From: an uncultured beta proteobacterium
GTDB taxonomy: Bacteria; Pseudomonadota; Gammaproteobacteria; Burkholderiales; Burkholderiaceae_C
Assembly: GCA_903886275.1 (NCBI GenBank)
Contig: CAISLN010000019.1
Location: 62,001 to 126,000 of the forward strand
DNA length: 64,000 nucleotides
Reading direction: 5' to 3'
The notes under the pieces were generated by a model, which ran no database searches, was not told the DNA's origin, and saw only the letters and a program-made list of their open reading frames with translations. The stretch's first letter is position 1. The number at the start of each line of letters is the position of its first letter. The position numbers were made by a program, and so were the translations under genes. Of this stretch, positions 1 through 9,790 are shown one piece after another.

Positions 1-3000
1 GACGCCGCCGATAACGGCTTGGCCCATGGGGGCGCGCTGTTCCGAGCCCTCGCTCAGGGCAAAGGCCAGCGGCACCATGCCGAAGATCATGGCCAGCGTG
101 GTCATCAAAATCGGCCGCAGCCGCACCCTGGCCGCCATCAAAAGGGCCGCATTGCGCTCCATGCCGGCAATGGGTTGGCCCCGGTCATCCACGCCACCCT
201 CGCGGGCACGGATGGCAAAGTCCACCAGCAGGATGGCGTTCTTGGTGACCAGGCCCATCAGCATCACCACGCCTATGACCGAGAACATGGACAGGGTGGA
301 GTTGAACACCAGCAGCGCCAGCACCACGCCGATCAAGGTGAGTGGCAAGGCCGTCATCAGCGCCAGTGGCTGCAAAAAGCTTTTGAACTGGCTGGCCAGG
401 ATCATGTAAATAAAGATCACCGCCATCGCCAGTGCAGATACCGCATAGGCAAAGGACTCGGCCATGTCCTTGGTGGAGCCGCTGAACTGGTAGCGGTAGC
501 CCGGCGGCATGGCAATCTGGTCCATGGCGGTCTTGATGTCGGCAGACACCTCGCCGGCCGAGCGGCCCGACACATTGGCATTGATGGCCACCTCGCGCGT
601 GAGCTCGCGCCGGTTGATCTGGTTGGGTCCGGTGGAGGCCAGCACATTGGCCACCTGGTTGAGGCGCACGATGCGCTGGCTGCCGTCGGCATTGGCGATG
701 GCAAAGGGCAGCAGCGCCAGGTCCTGTGCGCTGTTGCGGGAGTCGGGTGCCAGGCGCACATGGACGTCATAGGTCTGGTCATCGGGGGCGCGCCAGTTGC
801 CCACGGTGCGCCCGGCCACCAGGGTGCGCAGGGAGGCTCCGATCTGGCCCACGCTCAGGCCCAGGTCAGACGCGGCGTCGCGCCGCACCTGAACCTCCAG
901 CGTCGGCTTGTTGGGCTTGACGCTGGAGTCCAGGTCCACCAGGCCGGCAATGCCACGTATTTTTTCCAGCGACAGCAGCGTCAACCGTTCCAGCTCGGCG
1001 GTGTCGCTGCCCAAGATGGAAAAGGTCACCGGCTTGTTGCCGCCTATGGCGTCCATCAGCCCGGCATGCGTCACCGTGATGCCGGCCACTTGGCCCAGGC
1101 GTTGGCGCAGCAACACGGCCATGTCGTCCACGCTGCGGCTGCGCGCCTTGCGGTCCACCAGTCGCACATAGACGCTGGCGTACATCTTGCCTTGGGCGGT
1201 GCCCGTGTTGAGGGTCGAAAGCGTGAAGCGCACCTCGGGGAAGCTGCGGACGATGGACTCCACCTGCAGCGTGCGGGCTTCTGTCACCTCCAGCGAGGAG
1301 CCCACCGGCGTGTAAAAGTTGACCGACATTTCCGAGAAGTCGGCCTTGGGCACAAACTCGGTTCCTAAGAGCGGCAGCATCAACAGGCTGGTGACAAACA
1401 CGGCCGCGGCCAGGCCCATGGTGGCGAGCTTGTGGCCCAGCGCCCAGGCCAAAATGCCCTGGTAAAACTCAGCCAGTTGTTCGGTGGCATGGTGGAACCA
1501 GCCGGTGACGCGGCCTATGGTTTTGTCGTAGAAGCCGCGCGGCGCATCGTTGCGGCCATGCTCGGCAATGCTGGGGTCATGCCAGATGCTCGACAGCATG
1601 GGGTCTAGCGTGAAGCTGACAAACATCGAGATCATCACGGCGGCCACAATGGTCAGGCCAAACTCGTGGAAGAACTTGCCGATGATGCCGCCCATAAAGC
1701 CGATGGGCATGAACACGGCCACGATGGACAGGGTGGTGGCCAGCACCGCCAGGCCAATTTCCTGCGTGCCGTCAAGGGCCGCGTTGTAAGCTCCCTTGCC
1801 CATGGCGACATGGCGGACTATGTTTTCGCGCACCACGATGGCGTCGTCGATCAGCAGGCCCACGCACAGGCTCAGCGCCATCAGCGTGATCATGTTGATG
1901 GTGAAGCCCAGCATGTTCATGAAGAAGAAGGTGCCTATCAGCGCGATCGGCAGGGTCAGCCCGGTGATCACCGTGGAGCGCCAGGAGTTCAGGAACAGGA
2001 ACACGATCAGCACGGTGAGGACCGCCCCCTCAAGCAGGGTCTCGCGCACATTGTTGACGGAGACGCGGATGGAGCGTGAGCCATCGGTGATCTGCTCCAG
2101 CCGCACGCCAGGGGGCAATTGCGTTTGCATCTCGGCCAGGGTTTTTTGCAGACCGTCCACCACGGCGATGGTGTTGACGTCCTGCGACTTTTGCACATTG
2201 AGCAGAAGTGTGCGCTGGCCGTTGTAGAGCGCCAGGCTGTCCACTTCTTGTGCGCCATCGGCCACGCGGGCGAGCTGCTCGACCCGGATGGCCACGCCGT
2301 TTCTTCGCGCCACGATGATCTTGCCGAAGTCTTCTGGGCGCTGCATGCGGGCATTGATTTGCACCACCAGCTCTTTTTGCGGGCTGTTGAGGGTGCCCAC
2401 CGGCAGCTCCTGGTTTTCGCTGGTGACGGCTGCGGCCACCTGGTCTGGCGTGATGCCATGCGACTCCAGCGCCTGCGGGTTCAGATAGATATTGATCTCG
2501 CGCTGGGTGCCGCCCACCATGGTCACCGAGCCCACGCCGCGTACATTCTCCAGGCGCTTTTGCAAGGTCTGGGTGGCCCAGTTGCTGAGCTCCACCGCGT
2601 CGGGTACGCGGCCTTTGGCGGTGCTGGCGTCCGGCATCACGGCCACCGACCAGACAGCGCGGGCCGAAGGGTCAAAGCGCAGCACGCGCGGCTCCTTCAC
2701 CTCGGCGCGCAGCAGCGGCTTGAGGGCGGCTACTTTTTCGCGCACGTCATCTGCCGCCTTGCGCCCGTCAATGGCCAGGTCGAATTCCAGCACCACCACG
2801 GCCTGGCCCTCGTAGCTGCGCGAGGTCAGGTTCTTGATGCCGGCAATCGCGTTGACGCCTTCTTCAATCTTCTTGGAGACTTCGCTTTCCACCACCTCGG
2901 GCGAGGCACCGGGGTAGTCGGCGGTGACCACCACGACCGGGAAGTCGATGTTCGGGAACTGGTCCACCTGCAGCCTTTGCAGGGAAAACAGACCCAGCAC

Positions 3001-3066
3001 CACCAGGGCCAACATGACCATGGTGGCGAACACCGGATTTTTCAGGCTGACACGGGTGAACCACAT
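1..3066 (-). CDS. RND efflux transporter inner-membrane permease (3' end outside window)
   Basis: The product would be the proton-driven pump of a tripartite efflux system, exporting drugs or other small molecules from the inner membrane with the adaptor encoded upstream. 1022 codons are visible, and the frame runs off the window still open near a GQAVIGG stretch typical of the last transmembrane region, so roughly 20-50 residues are missing. The N-terminus [14 protein letters not shown] and the early motif [11 protein letters not shown] are classic AcrB/MdtBC features. The transmembrane-4 motif [10 protein letters not shown] carries the two aspartates of the proton relay. The ATG directly follows the adaptor's TGA (TGAATG), so translation is probably coupled. 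Substrate cannot be read from sequence. Confidence 0.95.
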   Translation of the reverse strand, partial: MWFTRVSLKNPVFATMVMLALVVLGLFSLQRLQVDQFPNIDFPVVVVTADYPGASPEVVESEVSKKIEEGVNAIAGIKNLTSRSYEGQAVVVLEFDLAIDGRKAADDVREKVAALKPLLRAEVKEPRVLRFDPSARAVWSVAVMPDASTAKGRVPDAVELSNWATQTLQKRLENVRGVGSVTMVGGTQREINIYLNPQALESHGITPDQVAAAVTSENQELPVGTLNSPQKELVVQINARMQRPEDFGKIIVARRNGVAIRVEQLARVADGAQEVDSLALYNGQRTLLLNVQKSQDVNTIAVVDGLQKTLAEMQTQLPPGVRLEQITDGSRSIRVSVNNVRETLLEGAVLTVLIVFLFLNSWRSTVITGLTLPIALIGTFFFMNMLGFTINMITLMALSLCVGLLIDDAIVVRENIVRHVAMGKGAYNAALDGTQEIGLAVLATTLSIVAVFMPIGFMGGIIGKFFHEFGLTIVAAVMISMFVSFTLDPMLSSIWHDPSIAEHGRNDAPRGFYDKTIGRVTGWFHHATEQLAEFYQGILAWALGHKLATMGLAAAVFVTSLLMLPLLGTEFVPKADFSEMSVNFYTPVGSSLEVTEARTLQVESIVRSFPEVRFTLSTLNTGTAQGKMYASVYVRLVDRKARSRSVDDMAVLLRQRLGQVAGITVTHAGLMDAIGGNKPVTFSILGSDTAELERLTLLSLEKIRGIAGLVDLDSSVKPNKPTLEVQVRRDAASDLGLSVGQIGASLRTLVAGRTVGNWRAPDDQTYDVHVRLAPDSRNSAQDLALLPFAIANADGSQRIVRLNQVANVLASTGPNQINRRELTREVAINANVSGRSAGEVSADIKTAMDQIAMPPGYRYQFSGSTKDMAESFAYAVSALAMAVIFIYMILASQFKSFLQPLALMTALPLTLIGVVLALLVFNSTLSMFSVIGVVMLMGLVTKNAILLVDFAIRAREGGVDDRGQPIAGMERNAALLMAARVRLRPILMTTLAMIFGMVPLAFALSEGSEQRAPMGQAVIGGV

Positions 3067-4203
3067 TCAGGGTGTACCCGCCTTGGCGCGCACAACCCTT
3101 GTGCCTGCGCGCAGGGTACCGACCGAACCGGCCAGCAACTCAGACCCCTCGCTCAGGCCACGCACCTCGACCATGGCCACGCCTTGGCGCTCGCCGCTGA
3201 CACCCAGGGTCACATCCTGATGCGCCACACGGCCGTCCACCACCCGCTGCACATAGGGCTGGGGCTTGTCGGTGCGCACCGCGTCTAGCGGCACCGCCAG
3301 CACCCTTGTCTGACCCAGTGCCAGCGACCCCTGCGCAAACAGGCCCTGGCGCAGGCCTTGCGTAGCGCCTATGGACAAGTAGGCCAGCACGGCCCGGCTG
3401 CCTGCCACGGTGGTCGGGTTGATGCGCGCCAATCGCGCTGGTACCGGTTGCGCCAGTCCCTCGAAGCGCAGTTGCGCGACCTGGCCGGTCTGGGCCCGGA
3501 CCGAATCGGCCGCACCCAGCGCGGCCTCCAGTTCCAGCACGCGCAGGTCCACAATTTCCAGAACCTTCGCGTCCACCGCCACGCGCTCGCCGCTTTGCAC
3601 CAGGCGCTGGGCAATCTGTCCGTCAATCGGTGCGCGCAGCACCGTATCTTCGAGTGATTTCAATGCCAGGTCCGCTGCGGCCTGGGCGGCGCGGTAATTG
3701 GCCTGGGCCCCGGCCAGGTTGTTTTGCGAGGTATCGAGTGCCGTCTTGGAAATAAAGCCCTGGTTCACCAGCGACTGGTTGTTGTCCAGGCTGCGCTGGG
3801 CAATGTCCATCTGGGCCTTGGCCGCCTCGGCCTGTTGCTGGGCCTGGCGCAGCCTTGCCTGGGATTCGGTGGTGTCCACGCGGCCTATGACCTGGCCGGC
3901 ACGCACCGAGTCGCCCTCACGCAGCAGCAGACCCTGGATTTCGCCGGCCACCCTGGCCTTCACAAAGGCCGAGTGCACCGCCTTGAGGGCGCCTGAAATT
4001 TGCAGCACCTGGGTCAGCTCCAGGGTCTGGGCCTGCAGCACATCGCTGCCTGCTAGTTCTGCCGAGGCCTCTTGCTTGGCGCTGGCCTGCTGCGCCTCCA
4101 GCGCCTGTTTGCTGGCGGCACGGGACTGCAGGGCGCGCAGCACGCCTCCAACCAGCAGCAGGGCGACAAGGCCCAGCGCGATCCATTTCACGGGGAGTTT
4201 CAT
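3067..4203 (-). CDS. RND efflux periplasmic adaptor (HlyD/AcrA family)
   Basis: This 378-residue membrane fusion protein would link the RND pump to an outer-membrane channel. The start MKLPVKWIALGLVALLLVGG gives one N-terminal membrane anchor. It is followed by a lipoyl/barrel half (VKARVAGEIQGLLLREGDSV, around residue 80), an alpha-helical hairpin rich in Q and A, the second lipoyl half (LRAPIDGQIAQRLVQSGERV) and a beta-barrel region. I chose the ATG at 4203 because it overlaps the TGA of tetR (ATGA) and immediately precedes the membrane anchor; a longer in-frame ORF upstream lies inside tetR. No outer-membrane factor gene is next to it, so a TolC-like channel would come from elsewhere. Confidence 0.93.
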   Translation of the reverse strand: MKLPVKWIALGLVALLLVGGVLRALQSRAASKQALEAQQASAKQEASAELAGSDVLQAQTLELTQVLQISGALKAVHSAFVKARVAGEIQGLLLREGDSVRAGQVIGRVDTTESQARLRQAQQQAEAAKAQMDIAQRSLDNNQSLVNQGFISKTALDTSQNNLAGAQANYRAAQAAADLALKSLEDTVLRAPIDGQIAQRLVQSGERVAVDAKVLEIVDLRVLELEAALGAADSVRAQTGQVAQLRFEGLAQPVPARLARINPTTVAGSRAVLAYLSIGATQGLRQGLFAQGSLALGQTRVLAVPLDAVRTDKPQPYVQRVVDGRVAHQDVTLGVSGERQGVAMVEVRGLSEGSELLAGSVGTLRAGTRVVRAKAGTP

Positions 4204-4889
4204 TGCGGGGGAGTCTGGGTGGTGGGGCCGGGTTGGCGCAGGCCAAACAGGATGGTCTGCAGTTGCGAGGCAATGTATTGCTGGGGGTCGAGTGCGATGC
4301 GCGCATCGCCACAGGCGCCCTGTCCATGCTTCCACATGTTTAGAAAAATCATGGGCGCCAGTATGCTGTAAATGCCATAGACCGGGTCGATGGCGCGCAG
4401 CTCGCCGCGCTCCACGCCGCGCTGCAAGATGCGCTGTATCAGGTCGTTGCCCGGCTGCACCACCTCTTGCTGGAAAAAGTGCACCAGTTCCGGAAAGTTG
4501 CCGGCCTCGCTCATCATCAGCTTGGGGATGCCCGAGGCGCGGGTGTTGCCTATGCGCTCCCACCAACTGCTCATGCAATAGCGCAGCAATTCTTCGCTGT
4601 TGCCCTCAAAGGTCTTGAGCTCTTCGCTCCATTCGGCAAAGCGCCCGGAGATGTTCTCGCGCACCACCGCCTTGAAGAGTTCTTCCTTGCTGGAGAAGTA
4701 CAGAAACAGCGTGCCCTTGGAGACGCCAGCGCGGCGTGCCACTTCTTCTACCCGGGTGGCGGCATAGCCCTTCTCCACAAACAAATCCAGCGCGGCGTCG
4801 AGCAGCTCGCCCGGACGCGCCTGCTTGCGGCGCTCGCGCTTGGCGGCAACCGCATGGATGACCTTGGAAAGGGGGCAGTGGCTGGGCAT
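4200..4889 (-). CDS. TetR/AcrR-family transcriptional repressor of the efflux operon
   Basis: This 229-residue regulator has an N-terminal TetR helix-turn-helix at about residues 25-70 (ALDLFVEKGYAATRVEEVAR, then AGVSKGTLFLYFSSKEELF), followed by a helical ligand domain (WWERIGNTRASGIPKLMMSE). The start at 4889 (MPSHCPLSK) is the first ATG that does not add an atypical N-terminal extension. It is the first gene of tetR-MFP-RND and overlaps the next gene by ATGA, so it probably represses its own operon and responds to pump substrates. A truncated second copy lies at 11159-11863. Confidence 0.93.
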   Translation of the reverse strand: MPSHCPLSKVIHAVAAKRERRKQARPGELLDAALDLFVEKGYAATRVEEVARRAGVSKGTLFLYFSSKEELFKAVVRENISGRFAEWSEELKTFEGNSEELLRYCMSSWWERIGNTRASGIPKLMMSEAGNFPELVHFFQQEVVQPGNDLIQRILQRGVERGELRAIDPVYGIYSILAPMIFLNMWKHGQGACGDARIALDPQQYIASQLQTILFGLRQPGPTTQTPPQ

Positions 4890-5034
4890 TGAATTTACTG
4901 ACTTATGGGTTATTAGTGTACCTTTTCTGGCTCTGGCAAATGCAAGCCCCATCCTCGCTTCGACCGGTCCGCCCGAATGGAAATCGGCGTGATGGTCAGT
5001 CGGAGTTGGGTGCGAGTGGGAGGGTTGCAGCCGG

Positions 5035-5982
5035 TCAGGCTTGGAAGTGCCGCACCAGTTGTTCTCTGAACCATTGCAAGCCTTTGTCCCTGTGGGCACG
5101 CTCGTGCCAGATCAGTCGATAGTCAAAGCGCAGGCTTTTCTCAAGAATGGGCAGCACGGTAACGGCGTATTGCTTTTCCCACGACCTTGCCAGACGCTCG
5201 GGAACCAATGAGACCAGATCGCTGCCCACAACGCTTTCCAAGGCGACATGAAAGTAGGGGGACGCCATCACCACATGGATGGGCTGAAGACCCAATTGGC
5301 TGTAGATGTCATCCGTGACATAGCGCCTGGAGGCAAGGTAGCGCGGTGCGCTTTGTGGATGCTTTGCAGCCTCTTTGAGCAACACCCTGCCGCTGGCCTT
5401 GCCATGGGCCGACAGGGGATGCTTGCGGCGGCAGACGAAGGCATAGCCGTCGGTAAAGAGTTTGCGGAAGTGAAAATCCGGCGGCAGTGCCTCATCCGCA
5501 TACAGCGCGCAGTCGAGTTCTCCGCGCTCAAGCTTCCCAATGGTCTCGTCTGACCAGGGGTCAATTTGCCACGCTGCCAATGGAGCGAGTTTGCGTAATC
5601 GGGTGAGTTGCGGAAGGAGTGCCACCGACAGCCCGTAGTCTGTGCTGGCGACCCGAAACGTGCGCGTCGAGGTGGCTGCGTCGAAGGCTGCGACTTCCAA
5701 CAAGGCCGCCATCCCATCCAGGGCGACTCTGACCAGCGGGCGCAACAGTTCCGCCACGGGTGTGAGCACATAGCCATGCGCAGTGCGCACCAGCAGGGGA
5801 TCTCCAAAGTGCAGGCGCAGCCTGGCCATCGCGCGTGAGGCGGCTGGTTGGCTGATCTCCAGCAACTCGCCCGCGCGGGTGATGGCGTTGGTGTCGAGCA
5901 GTGCTTGCAGAAAGGTCAGATCTGCGACATCAAAGTTTGCCAGCACCGATTGCTGTGTAGTCGATTTGTGCATGTTCAACAT
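5035..5982 (-). CDS. LysR-family transcriptional regulator
   Basis: The 315-residue protein has a LysR winged HTH near residues 15-75 (LTFLQALLDTNAITRAGELL, then ISQPAASRAMARLRLHFGDPLLVR) and a C-terminal substrate-binding-like effector domain (FRVASTDYGLSVALLPQL). The layout suits NodD/NahR-like LTTRs. Start is ATG 5982 (MLNMHKS) or ATG 5973 (MHKS). It is divergent from the luciferase-like-domain gene at 6112 with a 129-bp shared intergenic region, the usual geometry for a LysR protein and its target. Effector unknown. Confidence 0.93.
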   Translation of the reverse strand: MLNMHKSTTQQSVLANFDVADLTFLQALLDTNAITRAGELLEISQPAASRAMARLRLHFGDPLLVRTAHGYVLTPVAELLRPLVRVALDGMAALLEVAAFDAATSTRTFRVASTDYGLSVALLPQLTRLRKLAPLAAWQIDPWSDETIGKLERGELDCALYADEALPPDFHFRKLFTDGYAFVCRRKHPLSAHGKASGRVLLKEAAKHPQSAPRYLASRRYVTDDIYSQLGLQPIHVVMASPYFHVALESVVGSDLVSLVPERLARSWEKQYAVTVLPILEKSLRFDYRLIWHERAHRDKGLQWFREQLVRHFQA

Positions 5983-6012
5983 CCAGGTGGCTATCTTTTT
6001 AATTATGCAGCG

Positions 6013-6024
6013 ATTGCGCACAAT
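6013..6024. promoter_or_regulatory. Candidate LysR operator half-site
   Basis: In the divergent LysR/target intergenic region lies ATTGCGCACAAT, an interrupted palindrome (ATTG...CAAT). Its size and place resemble an LTTR site, but the match is short and could be chance. Confidence 0.25.
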
Positions 6025-6111
6025 GCGGCCTCTTGCAAAACGCTGCCCCCACCCACAGCCCCCTATGTTTGTCACATCACTTGCAGCGCCCCATCAAGGC
6101 GGAATCGACCT

Positions 6112-6531
6112 ATGAAACTTTCCGACAAGGGCGCGATCCGCCCAGCACCCGCGATGGATGGACTCCTTGGCTACGTTGCCGACGCCATTCAAACCTGGCC
6201 GGGTGTCATCGCCGCCACCCATTGGGATTTGTACCAGCCCACGGTGGCAGATGGTGTGGATTTCTATCTGGGCGACTCTGAAATAGGCCACTTGCACTTC
6301 TATGGCGAGGCCCATGTGGCAAGCGACGCGGCGGTGAGTGCCAGCTTCGTCGCACAGGGCAAGGCAGAACCCTTTCGGTACCGCGCAGACCCCAACTACC
6401 GGCATTGGACACAGGTCACCCTTACCACACAGGCAAAAGCCCAGCAGGCGCTCGACTTGTTTCGCGCCAACTATGATCGCTTGGTGAGGGAGCGCGCGAC
6501 GCAAGGTCACCGTTCCTGTTCGACTCAATAG
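6112..6531 (+). CDS. Small luciferase-like-domain protein (unknown function)
   Basis: A 139-residue cytosolic protein without signal peptide or membrane segment. The central part, with IGHLHFYGEAHVASD followed by a GKAEPFRYR segment, resembles the compact Luciferase/DUF5519-type domain found as a stand-alone protein in many bacteria; I recognise the pattern but cannot run the profile. These proteins are not shown to emit light. Start ATG 6112 (MKLSDKG) is preferred over upstream in-frame starts that would cross the divergent promoter. It ends 11 bp before msrA on the same strand and is divergent from the LysR gene, which may control both. Confidence 0.6.
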   Translation: MKLSDKGAIRPAPAMDGLLGYVADAIQTWPGVIAATHWDLYQPTVADGVDFYLGDSEIGHLHFYGEAHVASDAAVSASFVAQGKAEPFRYRADPNYRHWTQVTLTTQAKAQQALDLFRANYDRLVRERATQGHRSCSTQ

Positions 6532-6542
6532 AAAGAAGGCTT

Positions 6543-7085
6543 ATGACGGATACATGGCAAACCCTGGTGTTGGGTGGCGGTTGTTTTTGGTGCACTGAGT
6601 CGGTCTATGTGCAGGTGCGCGGCGTGCGCGACGTGGAGTCGGGCTATTGCAATGGCGATCTGCCCCACCCGAATTACGAGATGGTTTGCACCGGTGCCTC
6701 CGGTTACTGCGAGGTGGTCAAGCTCATGTATGACCCGGCTCAGGTGAGCACGCGCGAGCTGCTTGAAATCTTCTTTGTGATCCACGACCCCACCACACTG
6801 AACCGCCAGGGCCATGACAGCGGCACGCAGTACCGCAGCGGCATTTATTTCACCAACCCCGAGCAGGAGCAGATTGCGCGCGAGGTGATGGCCGAGCTGG
6901 AGGCAAGCGGCATTTACTCCAGTCCGGTGGTGACCGAGTTGCTGCCGCTGGCCGACTACGCGCCGGCCGAGGACTACCACCAGGACTTCTTTGCGCGCAA
7001 CCCGAACCAGGGCTATTGCATGGCGGTGGCCGCGCCCAAGGTGGCCAAGTTCCGCAAGACCTTTGCCCGATTGCAAAAAGACTGA
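6543..7085 (+). CDS. msrA: Peptide methionine sulfoxide reductase MsrA
   Basis: This 180-residue enzyme reduces methionine-S-sulfoxide in proteins and free methionine, repairing oxidative damage in the cytoplasm. The signature GGGCFWC is at residues 11-17, with Cys14 as predicted nucleophile. Further family motifs are SGYCNGDLPHPNYEMVCTG, the HDPTTLNRQGHDSGTQYRS segment and EDYHQDFF. Length is complete for the MsrA domain with no fused MsrB. It follows the luciferase-like gene by 11 bp, so co-transcription is likely. A degenerate second copy with a stop codon and internal deletion is at 11989-12196. Confidence 0.97.
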   Translation: MTDTWQTLVLGGGCFWCTESVYVQVRGVRDVESGYCNGDLPHPNYEMVCTGASGYCEVVKLMYDPAQVSTRELLEIFFVIHDPTTLNRQGHDSGTQYRSGIYFTNPEQEQIAREVMAELEASGIYSSPVVTELLPLADYAPAEDYHQDFFARNPNQGYCMAVAAPKVAKFRKTFARLQKD

Positions 7086-7096
7086 GGGGGCGCAGC

Positions 7097-7969
7097 TCAG
7101 TTGCGCTGCATGCCCGCTGCCAGTTGCGTCACGTTGTGGCGCACCATCAGCAAGTAGCTCGACCCCGGTTCTCCGGGCTTGGACAGCGCGTCGGAATACA
7201 GGCGCGCACCCATCGTGGCACCGGTCTCGCGGCTGATTTGTTCCAGCAAGCGGGGGTTGGACATGCTTTCCACAAACAGCGTCTTGATCTTTTCACGCTG
7301 TATCAGGCGTATGAGTTGCGCCAGTTGGCGGGCACTGGGTTCGCTCTCGGTGCTGATGCCTACCGGCGCCAAAAACTGCAGACCGTAATGGCGGGCGAAG
7401 TAGCCAAAGGCATCGTGTGAGGTAATCACGGTGCGCCGCTCGATCGGGATGGCGGCGAATTGCTCCTTGGCCCATTGGTCCAGCGCCAGCAGTTGCTGCG
7501 TGTACTGCGCGGCGTTGGCCTGGTAAAAGCTTGCACCTGCGGGGTCCACTTGGGACAGCGCCTGTGCGATGTTGCGCACGTACAGCAGCACATTCTGCGG
7601 GTTCTGCCAGGCGTGGGGATCATGGCCCTCCTGTTGCACACCCTGCGAGGCTTGCACCGCCAGGCCCTTGAAGCCGGCCGCCCTGGAGAGCTTGGTGGCC
7701 CAGGGGTCGAAGCCCAACCCGTTGCTCACCAGCAGCTTGGCTGTCAGCAGCCTTTTGGCATCCATTGCGCTGGGCGCAAACAGGTGCGCATCTTCATCGG
7801 CACCTACCAAAGTGGTGACCCGCACCCGGTCTGCGCCCACCACGGCCAGCAGGTCCCCCAGAATGCTGAAGCTGGCCGTGACCTGCAGGGGTTCTGCAGC
7901 CAGGGTGTTGCCCGTCCAGAGGCTCATCAGGGGCAGGCCGCTGGCCCATAAAAAGTTGCGTTTGTGCAT
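7097..7969 (-). CDS. Zn/Mn ABC transporter periplasmic binding protein (ZnuA/TroA family)
   Basis: The 290-residue precursor starts with a signal-peptide-like segment ending near NTLAA. It is a cluster A-I metal-binding protein: predicted ligand histidines in DEDAHLF, DPHAWQ and TSHDAFGYF, with an acidic fourth ligand expected in the C-lobe. The His-rich loop typical of Escherichia ZnuA is reduced to GHDPH, so zinc versus manganese cannot be settled. It is the last gene of the small-ORF/ATPase/permease/binding-protein operon, 21 bp after the permease stop, and converges on msrA with 11 bp between stops. Confidence 0.92.
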   Translation of the reverse strand: MHKRNFLWASGLPLMSLWTGNTLAAEPLQVTASFSILGDLLAVVGADRVRVTTLVGADEDAHLFAPSAMDAKRLLTAKLLVSNGLGFDPWATKLSRAAGFKGLAVQASQGVQQEGHDPHAWQNPQNVLLYVRNIAQALSQVDPAGASFYQANAAQYTQQLLALDQWAKEQFAAIPIERRTVITSHDAFGYFARHYGLQFLAPVGISTESEPSARQLAQLIRLIQREKIKTLFVESMSNPRLLEQISRETGATMGARLYSDALSKPGEPGSSYLLMVRHNVTQLAAGMQRN

Positions 7970-7990
7970 GGTTGTTTCTCGGTGGGGGTT

Positions 7991-8881
7991 TTACAGGGGA
8001 GCAGAAGGGCGCTGCCTGGTGCGCGCCATCCAGCCACCCGGTGCGGTGAGCAAGGACAGCAGGTAGAGCAGGCCGGCGCAGCCGATGATGGTCGGACCCG
8101 ATGGGGTGTCGAGGTAGTACGAGCCCAGCAAACCGGCGAACGATGCCAGCATCGCCTGGGCGCTGGCGTTGGCCAATTGGGCCGCCAGGCTGTCATGCCA
8201 CAGACGGGCACTGACGGCCGGCAGCATCATCAGGCCCACCGCCATCAGCGTTCCCAGGGTCTGGAATCCGGCAACCAGATTGACCACCACCAGCACCAAA
8301 AAGCCCTGCTGCCAGGCCCAGCCACCACGCAAGCAGCCGGCCCGCGAATCCAGAAAGGTCGGGTCAAAGCTCTCGAGCACCAGGCCGCGGTACATGCCGG
8401 CCAGTGCCAACAGGCTCACCGTGCAAACCCCTGCCACCAGGTTCAGGCCGTCGCTGTCCACGCCCAGGGCACTGCCGAAAAGAATGTGCAGCAGGTCCAG
8501 TTGCGAACCACCGCCTGAAATCAGGGCGACCCCGCCGGCCAGTGCCAGCAGGTACAGTGCCGCCAAGCTGGCATCTTCCTTGAGCGTGGTGAAGCGGCTG
8601 ACCCAGCCGGCCAGCCCGGCCACCAGCAAACCGGCCACCACGCCGCCCACGGTCATGGCCACCACCGACATACCGGCCAGGCGAAACCCGATCGCCACGC
8701 CCGGCAAAATGGCGTGGCTCAGGGCGTCACCGAGCAGGCTCATGCGGCGCAGGGTTAAAAAGACGCCCAGGGGTGCGGCACTCAGCGACAGCGCCAGCAT
8801 CGCCACCAGTGCGCGGCGCATAAAAGCGAACTCGGCAAACGGGCCCACCAGCCCATCAAAGGCCGTGGTAACGATTGTCAT
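7991..8881 (-). CDS. Zn/Mn ABC transporter permease (ZnuB/MntB family)
   Basis: A 296-residue polytopic inner-membrane protein with about eight hydrophobic segments. It carries the ABC-3 family motif region RRMSLLGDALSHAILPGVAIG that contacts the ATPase. The start at 8881 (MTIVTTAF) overlaps the TGA of the ATPase gene (ATGA), showing translational coupling; the longer in-frame ORF upstream lies within the ATPase. The product moves Zn2+ or Mn2+ handed over by the binding protein encoded just downstream. Confidence 0.93.
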   Translation of the reverse strand: MTIVTTAFDGLVGPFAEFAFMRRALVAMLALSLSAAPLGVFLTLRRMSLLGDALSHAILPGVAIGFRLAGMSVVAMTVGGVVAGLLVAGLAGWVSRFTTLKEDASLAALYLLALAGGVALISGGGSQLDLLHILFGSALGVDSDGLNLVAGVCTVSLLALAGMYRGLVLESFDPTFLDSRAGCLRGGWAWQQGFLVLVVVNLVAGFQTLGTLMAVGLMMLPAVSARLWHDSLAAQLANASAQAMLASFAGLLGSYYLDTPSGPTIIGCAGLLYLLSLLTAPGGWMARTRQRPSAPL

Positions 8882-9600
8882 GCTGCCACCTGCAGGGCCA
8901 TGCCCTGGGTGGGCGTGCGCTCGCCCCAACTGACGGCCTTGCCGTCTAGCACCAGGGTGTGGGAAAAGTAGCGCTCCACCTGCTGCGCGTCGTGCAGCAC
9001 GGCAATCACCGTGCGCCCTTGCTGCTGCCACAGCTGCAACAGCGCCAGCAGGTCCTCGGTGGTCTGGGCATCGACCGCACTAAAGGGTTCGTCCAGCAGG
9101 ATCAGCTCGGCGTCTTGCAGCAGCAATCGGGCAAACAACACCCGCTGCAGCTGACCGACCGACAAGGCCTCCAGCCGGTGCGGCCCGGCACCGGGCAGGC
9201 CGACGGTGTGCAAGGCGTCCCGTGCACTTGCCTGCATGTCTGCGGTGATGCGCCCGAAGGCGCCGATTCGCTGCCAATAGCCCTGCAGCGTGCAGTCCAG
9301 CACGGAGATGGGAAAGCGCGGATCGAGCTCGCTGCGCTGCGCCAGATAGGCCATTTTTTGCAGGGGTAGCGCCAGCTGCACGCCCTGTGCAGAGCAGACC
9401 GCGTGCGCCGGCAGGCGCCCGGCAATGCTCTTGAGCAGGGTGCTTTTGCCCGAGCCATTGCGACCCACCACGGCCGTAAGGGAGCCCCACGCGAAATGGC
9501 CACTCACGTCTTGCAGCGCGCAGGCCTTGCGGTAATGCACGCTCAAGTGCTGCAGTGTGACGGGAGGCTGCCCGCAGGGCGCCCGGTCGCTGGCCTTCAC
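8878..9600 (-). CDS. Zn/Mn ABC transporter ATP-binding protein
   Basis: This 240-residue ATPase powers the metal importer. Walker A is GRNGSGKST, the signature is LSVGQLQRVLFARLL and Walker B is LILLDEPFSA, followed by the H-loop histidine in VLHDAQQ. I start it at GTG 9600 (VKASDRAP) because that codon overlaps the TGA of the preceding small ORF as GTGA, matching the ATGA coupling at its other end. An in-frame ATG at 9684 would add 28 residues lying inside the upstream small ORF and is less likely. Confidence 0.9.
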   Translation of the reverse strand: MKASDRAPCGQPPVTLQHLSVHYRKACALQDVSGHFAWGSLTAVVGRNGSGKSTLLKSIAGRLPAHAVCSAQGVQLALPLQKMAYLAQRSELDPRFPISVLDCTLQGYWQRIGAFGRITADMQASARDALHTVGLPGAGPHRLEALSVGQLQRVLFARLLLQDAELILLDEPFSAVDAQTTEDLLALLQLWQQQGRTVIAVLHDAQQVERYFSHTLVLDGKAVSWGERTPTQGMALQVAA

Positions 9601-9764
9601 AGGGCTTGCGCCGGATTGCGCGCCCAGTACACGGCCAACCACAGCAGCGTCAGCAAGGGCGCCAGCGCCAGCATGCGCAGCCACGCCGGCCAGGCCAACA
9701 GGCTGGTGCGGGGTTTATTGGTGGATAGGGGGGACGATGCAGTGGGTACTTGGGACAGGTTCAT
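9597..9764 (-). CDS. 55-aa single-pass membrane protein heading the metal importer operon
   Basis: The short ORF MNLSQVPTASS... has a soluble N-terminal third and one strong hydrophobic helix (MLALAPLLTLLWLAVYW) near residues 31-47, then ends NPAQAL. It lies directly after the operator region shared with the Fur-family gene, and its TGA overlaps the GTG of the ATPase gene. That coupling and position argue for a translated gene, perhaps a small accessory subunit or a translational leader. It has no recognised family, so function is unknown. The alternative is an ATPase start at 9684 with no separate small gene. Confidence 0.6.
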   Translation of the reverse strand: MNLSQVPTASSPLSTNKPRTSLLAWPAWLRMLALAPLLTLLWLAVYWARNPAQAL

Positions 9765-9790
9765 GGGTGCGGCCTCGGTTGCGGTAATAA